NCBI GenBank assembly: GCA_050180235.1
Contig: JBFXEJ010000128.1
Location: forward strand, 1 to 16,010
From: JAABRU01 sp050180235
GTDB lineage: Bacteria > Desulfobacterota > Desulfobacteria > Desulfobacterales > Desulfococcaceae
Direction: 5' to 3'
Length of the DNA stretch: 16,010 bases
The translations under genes and the position numbers were made by a program. Of the stretch, positions 7,545 to 15,484 are shown piece by piece. The notes beneath the pieces were generated by a model. It saw only the letters and a program-made list of their open reading frames with translations. It had not been told where the DNA came from and searched no databases. Positions within the stretch are counted from its first letter, which is position 1; every line of letters starts with the position of its first letter.

Positions 7545-8537
7545 TTATCCCAAATCCACCACCACCCGGCCTTTCTGCTGTCCTTTCAGAATAATACCGA
7601 TATTCTGATCCAGTTTTTCCAGGGAAATGCACCGGGACAGTGTTTCCAGTTTCTCCGGTTTCCACTGCCCGGCCAGTTTTTCCCATATTTTCACACGCAG
7701 ATCCATTGGTGTATTCTGAGAGGAAATACCGATCAGGGAAATTCCCCGCAGAATAAAGGGAAATACAGTGATGGGAAGATCCGGGGAGGATACATTGCCG
7801 CAGCAGGTGACAATACCGTAAAGATCTGTTGATTTGATGGCTGTTGCCAGCATATCACCGCCCACAGTATCCAGCACACCGGCCCAGCGGGCTTTGAGCA
7901 GCGGACGGCCGCCTGTGTCAAGAACCTCTTTCCGGTCAATGATATTTTTTGCCCCCAAATCCGTGAGAAACTGTTTTTCCCCGGTTTTTCCTGTAACGGC
8001 TGTGACAGAATATCCGCATTTGGACAGAATAGCCACAGCCAGACTGCCCACACCGCCAGTCGCGCCGGTGACAAGAATCTCCCCCTGATCAGGCCGGATT
8101 CGGGAAAGATGCCAGACCCCCACGCCTGCCGTGAATCCGGCAGTGCCGAAAATCATGCTTTCTTTCAGACTCAGGTTTTGGGGAAGTTTCACCACCCAGT
8201 CAGCCGGTACACGGATAAACTGTCCGAATCCTCCTGAAGTGTTCATTCCCAGATCATAACTTGTGACAATCACCGGATCTCCGGGTTTGAAAAGGGGACT
8301 GCGGCTTTCTGCCACAATACCGGACGCGTCAATGCCGGGCGTGTGGGGATAATTTTTAGTAACTCCCCTGTTGCCTATGGCAGACAGAGCATCCTTGTAA
8401 TTGAGAGAGGAATACGAGACGCGTATCAGCACATCTCCGTCAGGAAGATCATCTGTATTTCTTTCTTTTATGCTTCTCGTGAAAATACGGTCTGGAGCCT
8501 CTTCCACCACCAGTGCTTTAAACTTCTGATTTTTCAT
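7545..8537 (-). CDS. YhdH/AcuI-type NADPH quinone oxidoreductase / acryloyl-CoA reductase
   Basis: Zinc-free medium-chain dehydrogenase/reductase of the YhdH/YhfP group, 330 residues (family about 325). N-terminal GroES-like domain with SLNYKDAL (44-51) and HTPGIDASG (65-73); Rossmann domain with the nucleotide-binding loop VTGATGGVGS (156-165); C-terminal part returns to the GroES-like fold (ISLEKLDQNIGIILKGQQKGRVVVDLG). Known members reduce acryloyl-CoA to propionyl-CoA (AcuI) or quinone-like enones with NADPH; which applies here is not visible. The frame is open 27 codons further up, but the ATG at 8537 has GGAG seven bases before it and gives the family start. A 12-bp direct repeat (8553-8564, 8578-8589) lies in its leader. 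It is a single gene, divergent from the DHS-like gene. Confidence 0.92.
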   Translation of the reverse strand: MKNQKFKALVVEEAPDRIFTRSIKERNTDDLPDGDVLIRVSYSSLNYKDALSAIGNRGVTKNYPHTPGIDASGIVAESRSPLFKPGDPVIVTSYDLGMNTSGGFGQFIRVPADWVVKLPQNLSLKESMIFGTAGFTAGVGVWHLSRIRPDQGEILVTGATGGVGSLAVAILSKCGYSVTAVTGKTGEKQFLTDLGAKNIIDRKEVLDTGGRPLLKARWAGVLDTVGGDMLATAIKSTDLYGIVTCCGNVSSPDLPITVFPFILRGISLIGISSQNTPMDLRVKIWEKLAGQWKPEKLETLSRCISLEKLDQNIGIILKGQQKGRVVVDLG

Positions 8538-8676
8538 AAACTGTCTCCTTTCATATTCTGCTGCTGTTTCCCGGTTTATATTCTGCTGCATTTTCTCAGA
8601 AAATTTCCAGTCCGGCACTCCGGTCTGTTTTTATTATTCATACATCCATAATATATTTCCTTTTCAAAGTAAACGG

Positions 8677-8705
8677 TTGACTGCTGTATGGAAATGTATC
8701 ATAAT
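8677..8705 (+). promoter_or_regulatory. Sigma-70 promoter of the DHS-like gene
   Basis: -35 TTGACT (8677-8682), 17-base spacer, -10 CATAAT (8700-8705), each five of six to consensus. Transcription would begin near 8712, about 65 bases before the chosen start codon. The divergent oxidoreductase gene must have its own promoter in the same 240-bp gap; I could not fix one with confidence. Confidence 0.55.
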
Positions 8706-8777
8706 ATCTGTCAGGCTATCTTATCAATATACAACAGTTATTTCTGTCTGCGGACAGATAAAGGAGATGAACAGCAA

Positions 8778-9749
8778 ATGAGTCAGACAATAACACAGTT
8801 TATGGAAAAGAATTTTCTGCATTTTAACGCGGCTGTGCTGGTGGATGCGGCCAAAGCATACATATCCCATCTGGATCAGGGGGGAAAAATGATGATTACC
8901 CTTGCCGGAGCCATGAGCACTGCGGAACTGGGCATCTCCCTTGCGGAAATGATCCGTCATGACAAGGTTCAGATTATTTCCTGCACAGGAGCGAATCTGG
9001 AAGAGGATATTATGAATCTGGTGGCCCATTCACATTACAAACGCGTTCCACATTACCGGGATCTGAGTCCTGATGATGAATGGCAACTGCTGGAAAACGG
9101 TTTTAACCGTGTGACAGACACCTGCATTCCTGAAGAAGAGGCGTTCCGGAGAATACAGAAGCATATTCACAAACGGTGGAAAAACGCCAATGACAGCGGA
9201 CAGCGTTATTTTCCCCATGAATTCATGTATCAGATGCTTCTGGGCGGTGATTTGGAACAGTATTATGAAATTGATCCGAAAAACAGTTGGATGCTCGCGG
9301 CCGCGCAGAAAAATCTGCCCATCATCTGCCCCGGATGGGAGGATTCCACAATGGGGAATATCTTTGCATCATACTGCATCAAAAAGGATATTTCTCCGCT
9401 TACCATGAAAACCGGCATTGAATACATGATGCGGCTGGCAGACTGGTATGTGAAAAATTCAGCAGGAAAAGGCGTTGGTTTTTTTCAGATTGGCGGAGGA
9501 ATTGCGGGTGATTTTCCCATCTGTGTAGTGCCCATGCTGTATCAGGATTTGCAGATGAAAGACGTTCCCTTCTGGTCCTATTTCTGCCAGATATCTGATT
9601 CCACCACAAGTTACGGTTCCTATTCCGGCGCGGTTCCCAATGAAAAAATCACCTGGGGCAAACTGAGCAAAGATACACCGCGTTTTATTGTGGAATCAGA
9701 TGCAAGCATTGTTGCCCCTCTGATGTTTGCCTGTATTCTTGGACAGTAA
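8778..9749 (+). CDS. Deoxyhypusine-synthase-like protein
   Basis: 323 residues, alignable by eye to the deoxyhypusine synthase (DHS) fold along its whole length: LAGAMSTAELGISLAEMI (42-59), CTGANLEEDIMNLVAHS (69-85), CPGWEDSTMGNIFASY (184-199), IGGGIAGDF (238-246), and SYSGAVPNEKITWGKL (281-296). DHS moves the aminobutyl group of spermidine to a lysine of eIF5A, using NAD and a catalytic lysine in the WGK motif; that lysine is kept (K295, with W293 and E289). Bacteria lack eIF5A, so the acceptor should be something else, perhaps a polyamine, as in homospermidine-forming relatives. The Lys-His pair after GGG and two aspartates of the spermidine pocket are replaced (see finding). Start: ATG 8778 has AGGAG 11 bases upstream; the in-frame ATG at 8688 has no such site. 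Confidence 0.88.
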   Translation: MSQTITQFMEKNFLHFNAAVLVDAAKAYISHLDQGGKMMITLAGAMSTAELGISLAEMIRHDKVQIISCTGANLEEDIMNLVAHSHYKRVPHYRDLSPDDEWQLLENGFNRVTDTCIPEEEAFRRIQKHIHKRWKNANDSGQRYFPHEFMYQMLLGGDLEQYYEIDPKNSWMLAAAQKNLPIICPGWEDSTMGNIFASYCIKKDISPLTMKTGIEYMMRLADWYVKNSAGKGVGFFQIGGGIAGDFPICVVPMLYQDLQMKDVPFWSYFCQISDSTTSYGSYSGAVPNEKITWGKLSKDTPRFIVESDASIVAPLMFACILGQ

Positions 9750-9878
9750 AGGGATTATGGGCAAAGTTTCCTGACATTTCCCGGTGTGAAAATCAGGCTC
9801 TTTGGCAGTGATATTCAGACACCTGCGGATGTGTTTTCTGGCTGGGGGATAAGACGTTCGGATACGCGGACAGGTGCA

Positions 9879-9915
9879 ACCCGGAAACGGCTTTCTGCTT
9901 TCTCCGTTTCCGGGT
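9879..9915. terminator. Stem-loop between convergent genes
   Basis: ACCCGGAAACGG (9879-9890) and CCGTTTCCGGGT (9904-9915) make a perfect 12-bp stem with a 13-base loop, 130 bases after the DHS-like stop and about 20 bases after the stop of the convergent acyl-CoA synthetase gene. Position between convergent genes suggests a shared, two-way terminator, though neither side has a T-run. Confidence 0.5.
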
Positions 9916-9935
9916 GTATCGGACACGGGAAAGAC

Positions 9936-11699
9936 TTACTTTTTCTTGGAACTCAGTTCCGGGAACTGATGGTAAAAATACTCATTGGGAGAAGCAGGTG
10001 TTTCCTTTTTCCTGTTTTCTTCGTTTTCCCTGAGTTCAATCCTTCTGATTTTGCCGCTGATTGTCTTGGGAAGCTGCTCCACAAATTCAATGATTCTCGG
10101 AATTTTGAATTTGGCAAGCGCTTTGATCGTGTGCTGAAACAGTTCCAGGGCAAGCTCTCTGGATGGTTTGTAACCTTTGGCCAGAATAACATAGGCTTTG
10201 ACCAACTGATACCGTTCGGGATCAGGCGTTCCCACAACTGCTGCCTCCATGACGGCAGGATGCTCAATCAATGCACTTTCCACCTCAAACGGGCCTACGC
10301 GGTAGTCGGAAGATTTGATGACATCATCAGATCTGCCCACAAACCACCAGTATCCGTCTTTGTCAAAAGATGCCTTGTCTCCGGTGAAATAAAGATTGTT
10401 TTTGAAGGCGGCCTGGGTTTTCTGGGGGTCGTCAATGTATTCATGGAAAAGTCCTATGGCTCTCCATTTGTTCAGGCGAATGACGATATGACCGGGTTCA
10501 CCGGGCTGGGTGATTTCTTTGCCGTCATCATCGGTGATGATCGCATCATACATATGGGAAGGAAAGCCAAAGGAACCAAAACGCATTTTGCCTTCCATCC
10601 AGGGCGCATTGCCGATCATGCAGGTGGATTCGGTCTGACCGTAGAAATCTCTGATTTCGGTTCCGGTGGCTTTTTTCCACTGATCGATCACTTCAGGGTT
10701 TAAGGGTTCACCCGCGCTGAGGGAGTACTTGATGGCGCTGAAATCATATTTTTTCAGATCAAGTCCCACAAATGCACGCCAGGCTGTGGGCGGTGCGCAG
10801 AAGGAATTCACTTTGTATTTGGCAACTGTGGCAACGTATTTTTCAACATTGAGAGCGCCAAACGCGAAACCGGTGACAGTGGCTCCCACGTTGAAGGGCC
10901 CGAAAAAGCTGCTCCATGCCCATTTTGCCCATCCGGGAGCACTTAAATTATGATGAACGTCGCCGGGTTCAATGCCCTGCATGACAGAGGTTGAGAGATG
11001 TCCCAGAGGATAGGAGACTGCGCTGTGTCCGACACGTTTGGGAAGTCCGGTGGTTCCGGAGGTGAAGAAGCAGAACAGAACATCCGTGCTTTTCACCTCA
11101 GCAGCATCAGCTTTGTCTGATTCTTTGTCAATGTCCGTATAGGATACCCAACCCTCTTTTTTCCCCAAAACGATTTTTGCCTTTGGTGTGCATTTTGCTT
11201 TTTTCAGCGCGTCATCCACCAAATCCGTCAGTTTCTCAAAACAGAGAATAACATCCGGTTTATATGCCTCAAAACGGAACTGAATTTCTCTTGCCGTCAT
11301 GCTGGTGGCTGTGGGAACTGCAACCAGTCCGCCCTTTAAGGCCGCAAAAGAGGCAAACCATGTTTCAGGAACAATCGGGCTCAGCATATACAGGTTGTTG
11401 CCTTTTTCAACACGGTTCTTCCTTACAAAATTAAGGAATCTGTTCCCGTTGGCTGCCATTTCTTTGTAGGTGAAACGGCGTTCGGCATCTGTATCCAGAT
11501 CAGTCCAGATCAATGCAGGCTGATTCCCTCTTTCTTTGACATGCATTCCTTCAAAGATTTCCTCAGCCCAGTTGAATTTGGCAGGCATAGGGGTTTTATT
11601 GAGTTTTTCAAAAAACGCCTTTGCCGCAGCTTCCCGTTTTCCCATATCCTTGATGGTATTTACGGCCATCGCATCTCTGTAAACACTTTCCAACGACAT
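9936..11699 (-). CDS. Medium-chain-type acyl-CoA synthetase (AMP-forming)
   Basis: Activates a carboxylic acid to its acyl-CoA through an acyl-adenylate, ATP-dependent, in the cytoplasm. 587 residues, with all adenylate-forming core motifs in order: P-loop TSGTTGLPKR (213-222), YGQTES (353-358), TGD (439-441), GRSDDVIKSSDYRVGPFEVES (455-475) and the C-terminal catalytic lysine in KTISGKIRR (K550). The GRSDDVIKSSDYRVGPFEVE block is that of the ACSM/medium-chain branch, so medium-chain fatty acids or aromatic acids are likelier substrates than acetate; exact substrate is not visible. The ATG has GGAGG six bases upstream. The gene is transcribed alone, with stem-loop 9879-9915 downstream and a very long upstream region holding two promoters and three operator sites, implying control by an unlinked TetR-type regulator. 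Confidence 0.93.
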   Translation of the reverse strand: MSLESVYRDAMAVNTIKDMGKREAAAKAFFEKLNKTPMPAKFNWAEEIFEGMHVKERGNQPALIWTDLDTDAERRFTYKEMAANGNRFLNFVRKNRVEKGNNLYMLSPIVPETWFASFAALKGGLVAVPTATSMTAREIQFRFEAYKPDVILCFEKLTDLVDDALKKAKCTPKAKIVLGKKEGWVSYTDIDKESDKADAAEVKSTDVLFCFFTSGTTGLPKRVGHSAVSYPLGHLSTSVMQGIEPGDVHHNLSAPGWAKWAWSSFFGPFNVGATVTGFAFGALNVEKYVATVAKYKVNSFCAPPTAWRAFVGLDLKKYDFSAIKYSLSAGEPLNPEVIDQWKKATGTEIRDFYGQTESTCMIGNAPWMEGKMRFGSFGFPSHMYDAIITDDDGKEITQPGEPGHIVIRLNKWRAIGLFHEYIDDPQKTQAAFKNNLYFTGDKASFDKDGYWWFVGRSDDVIKSSDYRVGPFEVESALIEHPAVMEAAVVGTPDPERYQLVKAYVILAKGYKPSRELALELFQHTIKALAKFKIPRIIEFVEQLPKTISGKIRRIELRENEENRKKETPASPNEYFYHQFPELSSKKK

Positions 11700-11862
11700 A
11701 TTTTACCTCCGTTTTGATTGTTTGCCTGCTGCCTTTCACAAATAAAACACATACCCTGTCAGCCTCGGCCACTTTGCATAAAAGTGTGCTGAAGCGGTTT
11801 TCCCGTATTTGTTTTAGTCAGAATTCATGACGGTTTCCCTGCATGAAAGCCGGGAAGAAAAA

Positions 11863-11880
11863 ACCGAACGAGCGTTCAGT
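11863..11880. promoter_or_regulatory. TetR-type operator, copy 1
   Basis: ACCGAACGAGCGTTCAGT, a near-palindrome with perfect GAACG/CGTTC half sites around AG and matching outer AC/GT. It lies 164 bases upstream of the acyl-CoA synthetase start codon. Unlike copies 2 and 3 there is no convincing promoter beside it, so it could be a roadblock or looping site. Confidence 0.65.
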
Positions 11881-11997
11881 CGCCAATTCCGCAAACAGCA
11901 ACTGTCTTTTTTCTTTCCCATAACTGACTGTCATTTTCTTTATACTCTGCCGTCCGGCATTTATATAAATACTCCGTTAACGGACAGTCTGAAAAAA

Positions 11998-12015
11998 ACC
12001 GAACGAGCGGTCGGT
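11998..12015. promoter_or_regulatory. TetR-type operator, copy 2
   Basis: ACCGAACGAGCGGTCGGT; the two 8-base halves match with one mismatch. It starts 13 bases downstream of the -10 box of the minus-strand promoter at 12028-12056, so an occupied site would block that promoter. The shared core GAACGAGCG is identical in all three copies. Confidence 0.7.
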
Positions 12016-12027
12016 AGATAGATATTT

Positions 12028-12056
12028 TCTGTACCATTCATTCATATGATTGTCAA
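12028..12056 (-). promoter_or_regulatory. Promoter P2 toward the acyl-CoA synthetase gene
   Basis: On the minus strand: -35 TTGACA (12051-12056, perfect), 17-base spacer, -10 TACAGA (12028-12033, weak). A transcript would start near 12021 and have a leader of about 320 bases. It has the same architecture as the promoter at 12217-12245. Confidence 0.5.
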
Positions 12057-12188
12057 TCATTTTTTTGCACATTCCATTACCGCTACCGCAGGACACTTAT
12101 GCAGCCATGATTCCAATTTCTGCATTATATACTGAAAACATTGTATCTGAGAGGACTTTCCCCATTCTAAGATGGATTTTGTGAAAAA

Positions 12189-12206
12189 AATGAACGAGCG
12201 TTCAGT
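12189..12206. promoter_or_regulatory. TetR-type operator, copy 3
   Basis: AATGAACGAGCGTTCAGT with perfect TGAACG/CGTTCA half sites around AG. It lies 11 bases downstream of the -10 box of the promoter at 12217-12245, the same arrangement as copy 2, and offset from it by 191 bases. Confidence 0.7.
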
Positions 12207-12216
12207 CATTATTTTT

Positions 12217-12245
12217 GCTATACCATTCCTATATATAATTGTCAA
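12217..12245 (-). promoter_or_regulatory. Promoter P1 toward the acyl-CoA synthetase gene
   Basis: On the minus strand: -35 TTGACA (12240-12245, perfect), 17-base spacer, -10 TATAGC (12217-12222, four of six). Predicted start near 12210, leader about 510 bases. The stretch ATTGTCAATCATTTTTT around the -35 is repeated around the -35 of P2 (12049-12065 and 12238-12254). Confidence 0.6.
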
Positions 12246-12295
12246 TCATTTTTTTTATACATCTCCATTGCTGTTTCAAACAGTAAATGGATAAC

Positions 12296-12438
12296 ATTAC
12301 TGATGTTACGCTGACCTTCCAAAATTCGGCACGTTCCTGTATTCTCCGTCATTCCGATGAAAATCGGAATCCAGTATTTTCAAGACATTCTGGATACCGG
12401 CTTTCGCAGGTATGACGAACTGGTGTAACATCGGTGAT
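12296..12438. mobile_element. Second MITE-like element (143 bp)
   Basis: Outer ends ATTACTGATGTTACGC (12296-12311) and GTGTAACATCGGTGAT (12423-12438) are inverted repeats matching at 13 of 16 positions. An inner pair, 12347-12374 and 12390-12417, also forms an imperfect inverted repeat (CGTCATTCCGATGAAAATCG on the left; about three quarters of 28 positions pair). No coding capacity. The inner phrase (GTCATTCC..GGAATCCAG..CTGGAT..) is a type of dispersed intergenic repeat seen in many proteobacterial genomes. It is unrelated in sequence to the 7251-7475 element. Confidence 0.6.
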
Positions 12439-12520
12439 ATTGTTTGTTTTCACCTGCAATTTTGGAGCAATCCGCGAAATTCATTCCAATCCCGAAGAGA
12501 AATGAATTACCGAAATCCAT

Positions 12521-12540
12521 CCCCGAAATAAATTTCGGGG
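12521..12540. repeat. Perfect hairpin, 9-bp arms
   Basis: CCCCGAAAT (12521-12529) and ATTTCGGGG (12532-12540) are exact inverted repeats around AA. It belongs to a cluster of hairpins (12521-12648) in the gap between the acyl-CoA synthetase control region and the dynamin-like gene. No T-run adjoins it, so it is more likely a dispersed repeat than a terminator. Confidence 0.55.
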
Positions 12541-12551
12541 CTATAAGCAAA

Positions 12552-12579
12552 AGCAGGCTCAAGCCTGCTGAATTTTTTT
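12552..12579. terminator. Bidirectional rho-independent terminator
   Basis: AGCAGGCT (12552-12559) and AGCCTGCT (12562-12569) form a strong stem, followed on the plus strand by GAATTTTTTT and on the minus strand by TTGCTT. It lies about 115 bases beyond the stop of the minus-strand dynamin-like gene and would insulate that gene from the operator/promoter array of the next gene. Confidence 0.55.
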
Positions 12580-12628
12580 ATAAATCGTCATATTTTTTCA
12601 GCCCGCTTCAGAGGGCTTTGGCTTTTAG

Positions 12629-12657
12629 CCGGGCGATTTACCGCCCGGATTTATTTT
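12629..12657. terminator. Stem-loop 3' of the dynamin-like gene
   Basis: CCGGGCG (12629-12635) and CGCCCGG (12642-12648) form a 7-bp GC stem with loop ATTTAC, followed on the plus strand by ATTTATTTT. It begins 35 bases past the stop of the dynamin-like gene. In the direction of that gene no T-run follows the stem, so its terminator role for it is uncertain. Confidence 0.45.
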
Positions 12658-12683
12658 CACATAACCTGCTTTCTGAATCTGCG

Positions 12684-15005
12684 TCAAGGCAGTTCCGTTT
12701 CCAGCCGGTTCAGCGCGGAATGGAATTCCTGAATCCTTTTGGACTCAGAACGTATCTGCCCGATAATCCGGGACAGAAGCAGACCCCGTGTCCGGAAAAG
12801 CAGGCTGCGCCATTCCTGTTCGGATTCCGGGCTGAAACACAGACGCACCCGGCAGTCCCGCATATAATCATCTGCAATGCGCCGGGGCAGATAGCGTTCA
12901 TTGTTCAGGACTGTGCGCACGGCCAGCAGCGCGTTTCCCGCAATCCGGGCCAGCATTTCCTGATCCTTTTCACGGGATTCAGTCACAGGCGGATATTTCC
13001 GGGTTGCAAATTTCGCAAGTTTGTCCGCATCCCCGCCATTGGCCCGCACCATTTCTGTCAGCCGGTTCCACGCGTCCTCCTGCTGATTCCATAATGTGGG
13101 ATCGCAGAAATCCACCGCGGGACGGAGTTCATAACGGATGACATATTTCAGGTTCCGGGGCAGTTCCAGGGTTTCCCCCAGCAGTTCCAGCACAGGACTC
13201 TGATTTTCCGCACCACTTCCGGCTGAACGCAGATGCTCTGTCAGACTTCGGATTTTATCGCCGGCAGTCTGGCCTGACAGCAGAGGCTCCAGTCCTGCTT
13301 CAGACAATACCCGCACCAGCCGATCCTGCATAACCGGCCCGAATTCCTGCACTTCACCCGCGAGCCTGTTCACCAGCCGGGAAAAATAAGTGCTGATGGA
13401 ACGCATTGCACTGGGAATGGGATTTTCTCCCCTGTGCCGCACCAGATAATCCTCAAGAACCTCGGCTGTGGGAATCTCTTCCTGAATTTTCCGTGCTTCC
13501 TCTCCGAATACCGTCAGCAAAGCCTGTTCTGATTCCCGAATCCGACTGTATTCCAGAATGTCACGGGTGGCCCGATCCAAAGCCGCGACCAGATCCGTCC
13601 AGAATCCCATATCCCGGCCTTCCCGGTACCAGTGAAACCATTTGTGGAATTCCTCGGTTTCCAAATCATGCAGACCCGCGTCTGAGGGATGAATCTTTTT
13701 CAGTGCGTCATGCAGAAGACGAAGCCTGGCCTGCAAATGCCGAAGCCGTGTCTGAAATTCCCCAATCACCTGCTCATCCTGTGCTGCCAGATGTTCTTTA
13801 AGATGGCTGTTGACCCGATCCATAAGAGCAGCCGCATCTTCCTGCTTTATGGCCTCAAAAGGGCCGGCAAAAATATGCCGGGGAACTCCTGCATCGGTAA
13901 GATATTTGCGGTGAATGCGGATATTTTCACCTGCGGGATCCACTCTTTTATCACAGTTGAGAACAAAAATCATGCGGTTAAGCAGATCAATCTCATCCGG
14001 CTGACGGGACACAGAATCCCAGAAATGATGAAAACTTTCTCCGGGCGAAGGATTGGAACCGGGGCGGCTGACAACGGCCAGCAGATCGGTTTCCGAGGCA
14101 ATGGCAGCCAAAGTGAGTTCTCTGGCTCTGCGGTTGGGATCATCCACGCCCGGAGTATCCATCCAGCGCAGATGGGGAGAACCGCCTGTAAAGTCTGCAT
14201 AAATCCGGCACACCCGCACTGCTGCTGTCCGGGCCAGATGCAGTCCCCTTTCCCGGCGTTCTGCTTCCGGATTGCTTTCTGTATCCGCAGTCTCTGCCCT
14301 GCGGTGGGAAACCCACTGCCCCAGTTCGCTTAAAGGACGGCGGAACAGAGGCGGTTTTCCCAGATGATGACGGCATTCATGGAAATTCTCATGCACCAGT
14401 CTGAGATCATGGAGCAGTTTGAATGCTGTGGTTCCGGCAGGCAAAGTTTCCGGAGAAGGCAGCCGGAGTTTCATGAAATCGTCTGCGGAAACTGGCGGAG
14501 CAAACGCGCCTTCATACGAATCCGGCAGAGCGGCAGCAATGGTTTCTGTCACAGGCCGGATTACCCTTTCCATGAATTCCTGTTCAGAACAGAATTCAAT
14601 GTCAAAATCCGAGCGTTCCTGTGAATAATGGATTTCACAGCATACGGCAGTGCAGCGTTCGTCAAACGCGGGCAGGGCCTCAATGCCGGTCAGGGATTTG
14701 AGAAATGTGGTTTTTCCTGCCTTTTCCAGTCCTGCAATGGAGATGGTGATGGTTCCGGACTGAAAACGTTTATACCGGACTTCTGCCCGATCCCGGAGAT
14801 TGCGGAGATCGCTCAGGACTCTGCCGGTTTCAGCCTGTGCGTTTTTCATTTCCGGAGAATCCGGAAGGGAAAGCCCGTGCAGAGACGCGGACACATCCAG
14901 TAACCTGTCTGTGAGTTTCCCGCAGGTCTCCATGATCTGACCGATGGAAAGAGCTTTTTCCTGACGTTTTTTTACAATGTCTTCACTGATGGGGGGAATG
15001 TTCAT
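12684..15005 (-). CDS. Dynamin-like large GTPase
   Basis: 773 residues. The N-terminal quarter is a GTPase domain of dynamin type: P-loop GLEKAGKTT (92-100, within ITISIAGLEKAGKTTFLKSL), a switch-I threonine in DERCTAVCCEI (T119), and G3 DTPGVDD (283-289). The expected G4 motif (N/T-K-x-D) is not canonical: FVLNCDKRVD (347-356) occupies the place. Between switch I and G3 lies a long insert (about 130-270). Residues 400-773 look helical and charged, as in dynamin stalks, with no clear membrane helix or signal peptide, so a cytosolic, possibly membrane-remodelling protein. Bacterial relatives act in membrane maintenance, vesicle or toxin release, or phage defence; context decides nothing here, since it stands alone. 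The start has a modest AAGGTG four bases upstream. Confidence 0.85.
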   Translation of the reverse strand: MNIPPISEDIVKKRQEKALSIGQIMETCGKLTDRLLDVSASLHGLSLPDSPEMKNAQAETGRVLSDLRNLRDRAEVRYKRFQSGTITISIAGLEKAGKTTFLKSLTGIEALPAFDERCTAVCCEIHYSQERSDFDIEFCSEQEFMERVIRPVTETIAAALPDSYEGAFAPPVSADDFMKLRLPSPETLPAGTTAFKLLHDLRLVHENFHECRHHLGKPPLFRRPLSELGQWVSHRRAETADTESNPEAERRERGLHLARTAAVRVCRIYADFTGGSPHLRWMDTPGVDDPNRRARELTLAAIASETDLLAVVSRPGSNPSPGESFHHFWDSVSRQPDEIDLLNRMIFVLNCDKRVDPAGENIRIHRKYLTDAGVPRHIFAGPFEAIKQEDAAALMDRVNSHLKEHLAAQDEQVIGEFQTRLRHLQARLRLLHDALKKIHPSDAGLHDLETEEFHKWFHWYREGRDMGFWTDLVAALDRATRDILEYSRIRESEQALLTVFGEEARKIQEEIPTAEVLEDYLVRHRGENPIPSAMRSISTYFSRLVNRLAGEVQEFGPVMQDRLVRVLSEAGLEPLLSGQTAGDKIRSLTEHLRSAGSGAENQSPVLELLGETLELPRNLKYVIRYELRPAVDFCDPTLWNQQEDAWNRLTEMVRANGGDADKLAKFATRKYPPVTESREKDQEMLARIAGNALLAVRTVLNNERYLPRRIADDYMRDCRVRLCFSPESEQEWRSLLFRTRGLLLSRIIGQIRSESKRIQEFHSALNRLETELP

Positions 15006-15484
15006 AATGCACCTTTTTATTTATGCGGATGAATAAATTAGGGAGTTAGAAAAAACAGAAATTATACATTTGACTGTCTGGTATGGGCAATATATTCTTT
15101 TCAATATGAATTCCCCGAAATTTGCACTACCTGATTATGAACTGTTTTAATTTTTTTATTCAAATAATTTTAATATATTATAAATGAATCGGATTCACTG
15201 TGGATTTCCTTTTTCCCCGCGGGCCATCCTGACCGGAACACCGGAAACACGCATGATCGCTATGGCGGTATGACCTGTCATGCACACTGTTTTTTTCTGA
15301 ATATATGTTTCGGACAGACATTCAGAAAATTAAAATTTTATTTTAATATCAAATTATTATGCCGTTAAAAATCATGGCGGAAAAGTTTAAGCCAATTCAG
15401 CAAGTTACAGTATAATATATCTATATTTAAATCAACTCTGTATTTGATCATAGTTCAGACATAAATTTTTTATGAATGAATATT
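15006..15484. other. AT-rich intergenic gap, no gene seen
   Basis: About 480 bases, much richer in A and T than the neighbouring genes. No frame of useful length starts with a ribosome-binding site. It contains the likely promoter of the dynamin-like gene (15061-15090), a 10-bp inverted repeat TTTTCTGAAT/ATTCAGAAAA (15293-15302 and 15320-15329) with a 17-base loop, and a run of AT-rich sequence. I see nothing else in it. Confidence 0.6.
15061..15090 (-). promoter_or_regulatory. Promoter of the dynamin-like gene
   Basis: On the minus strand: -10 TATAAT (15061-15066, perfect), 18-base spacer, -35 TTGCCC (15085-15090, partial match). Predicted start near 15054, about 50 bases before the ATG at 15005. 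Confidence 0.5.

Noticed and set aside
9786..10703. 305-codon open frame on the plus strand opposite the acyl-CoA synthetase
   Set aside because: It is antisense to a well-conserved enzyme gene, starts in the intergenic gap without a ribosome-binding site, and resembles no family.
11827..12245. Short open frames in the acyl-CoA synthetase upstream region (plus 11827-12021, minus 12057-12245)
   Set aside because: They run across operator and promoter motifs, lack ribosome-binding sites and have no recognisable protein character.
12296..12438. Possible CRISPR-like or riboswitch structure
   Set aside because: The repeats are inverted, not regularly spaced direct repeats, and no aptamer-like core was recognised; a MITE-like element explains the symmetry.
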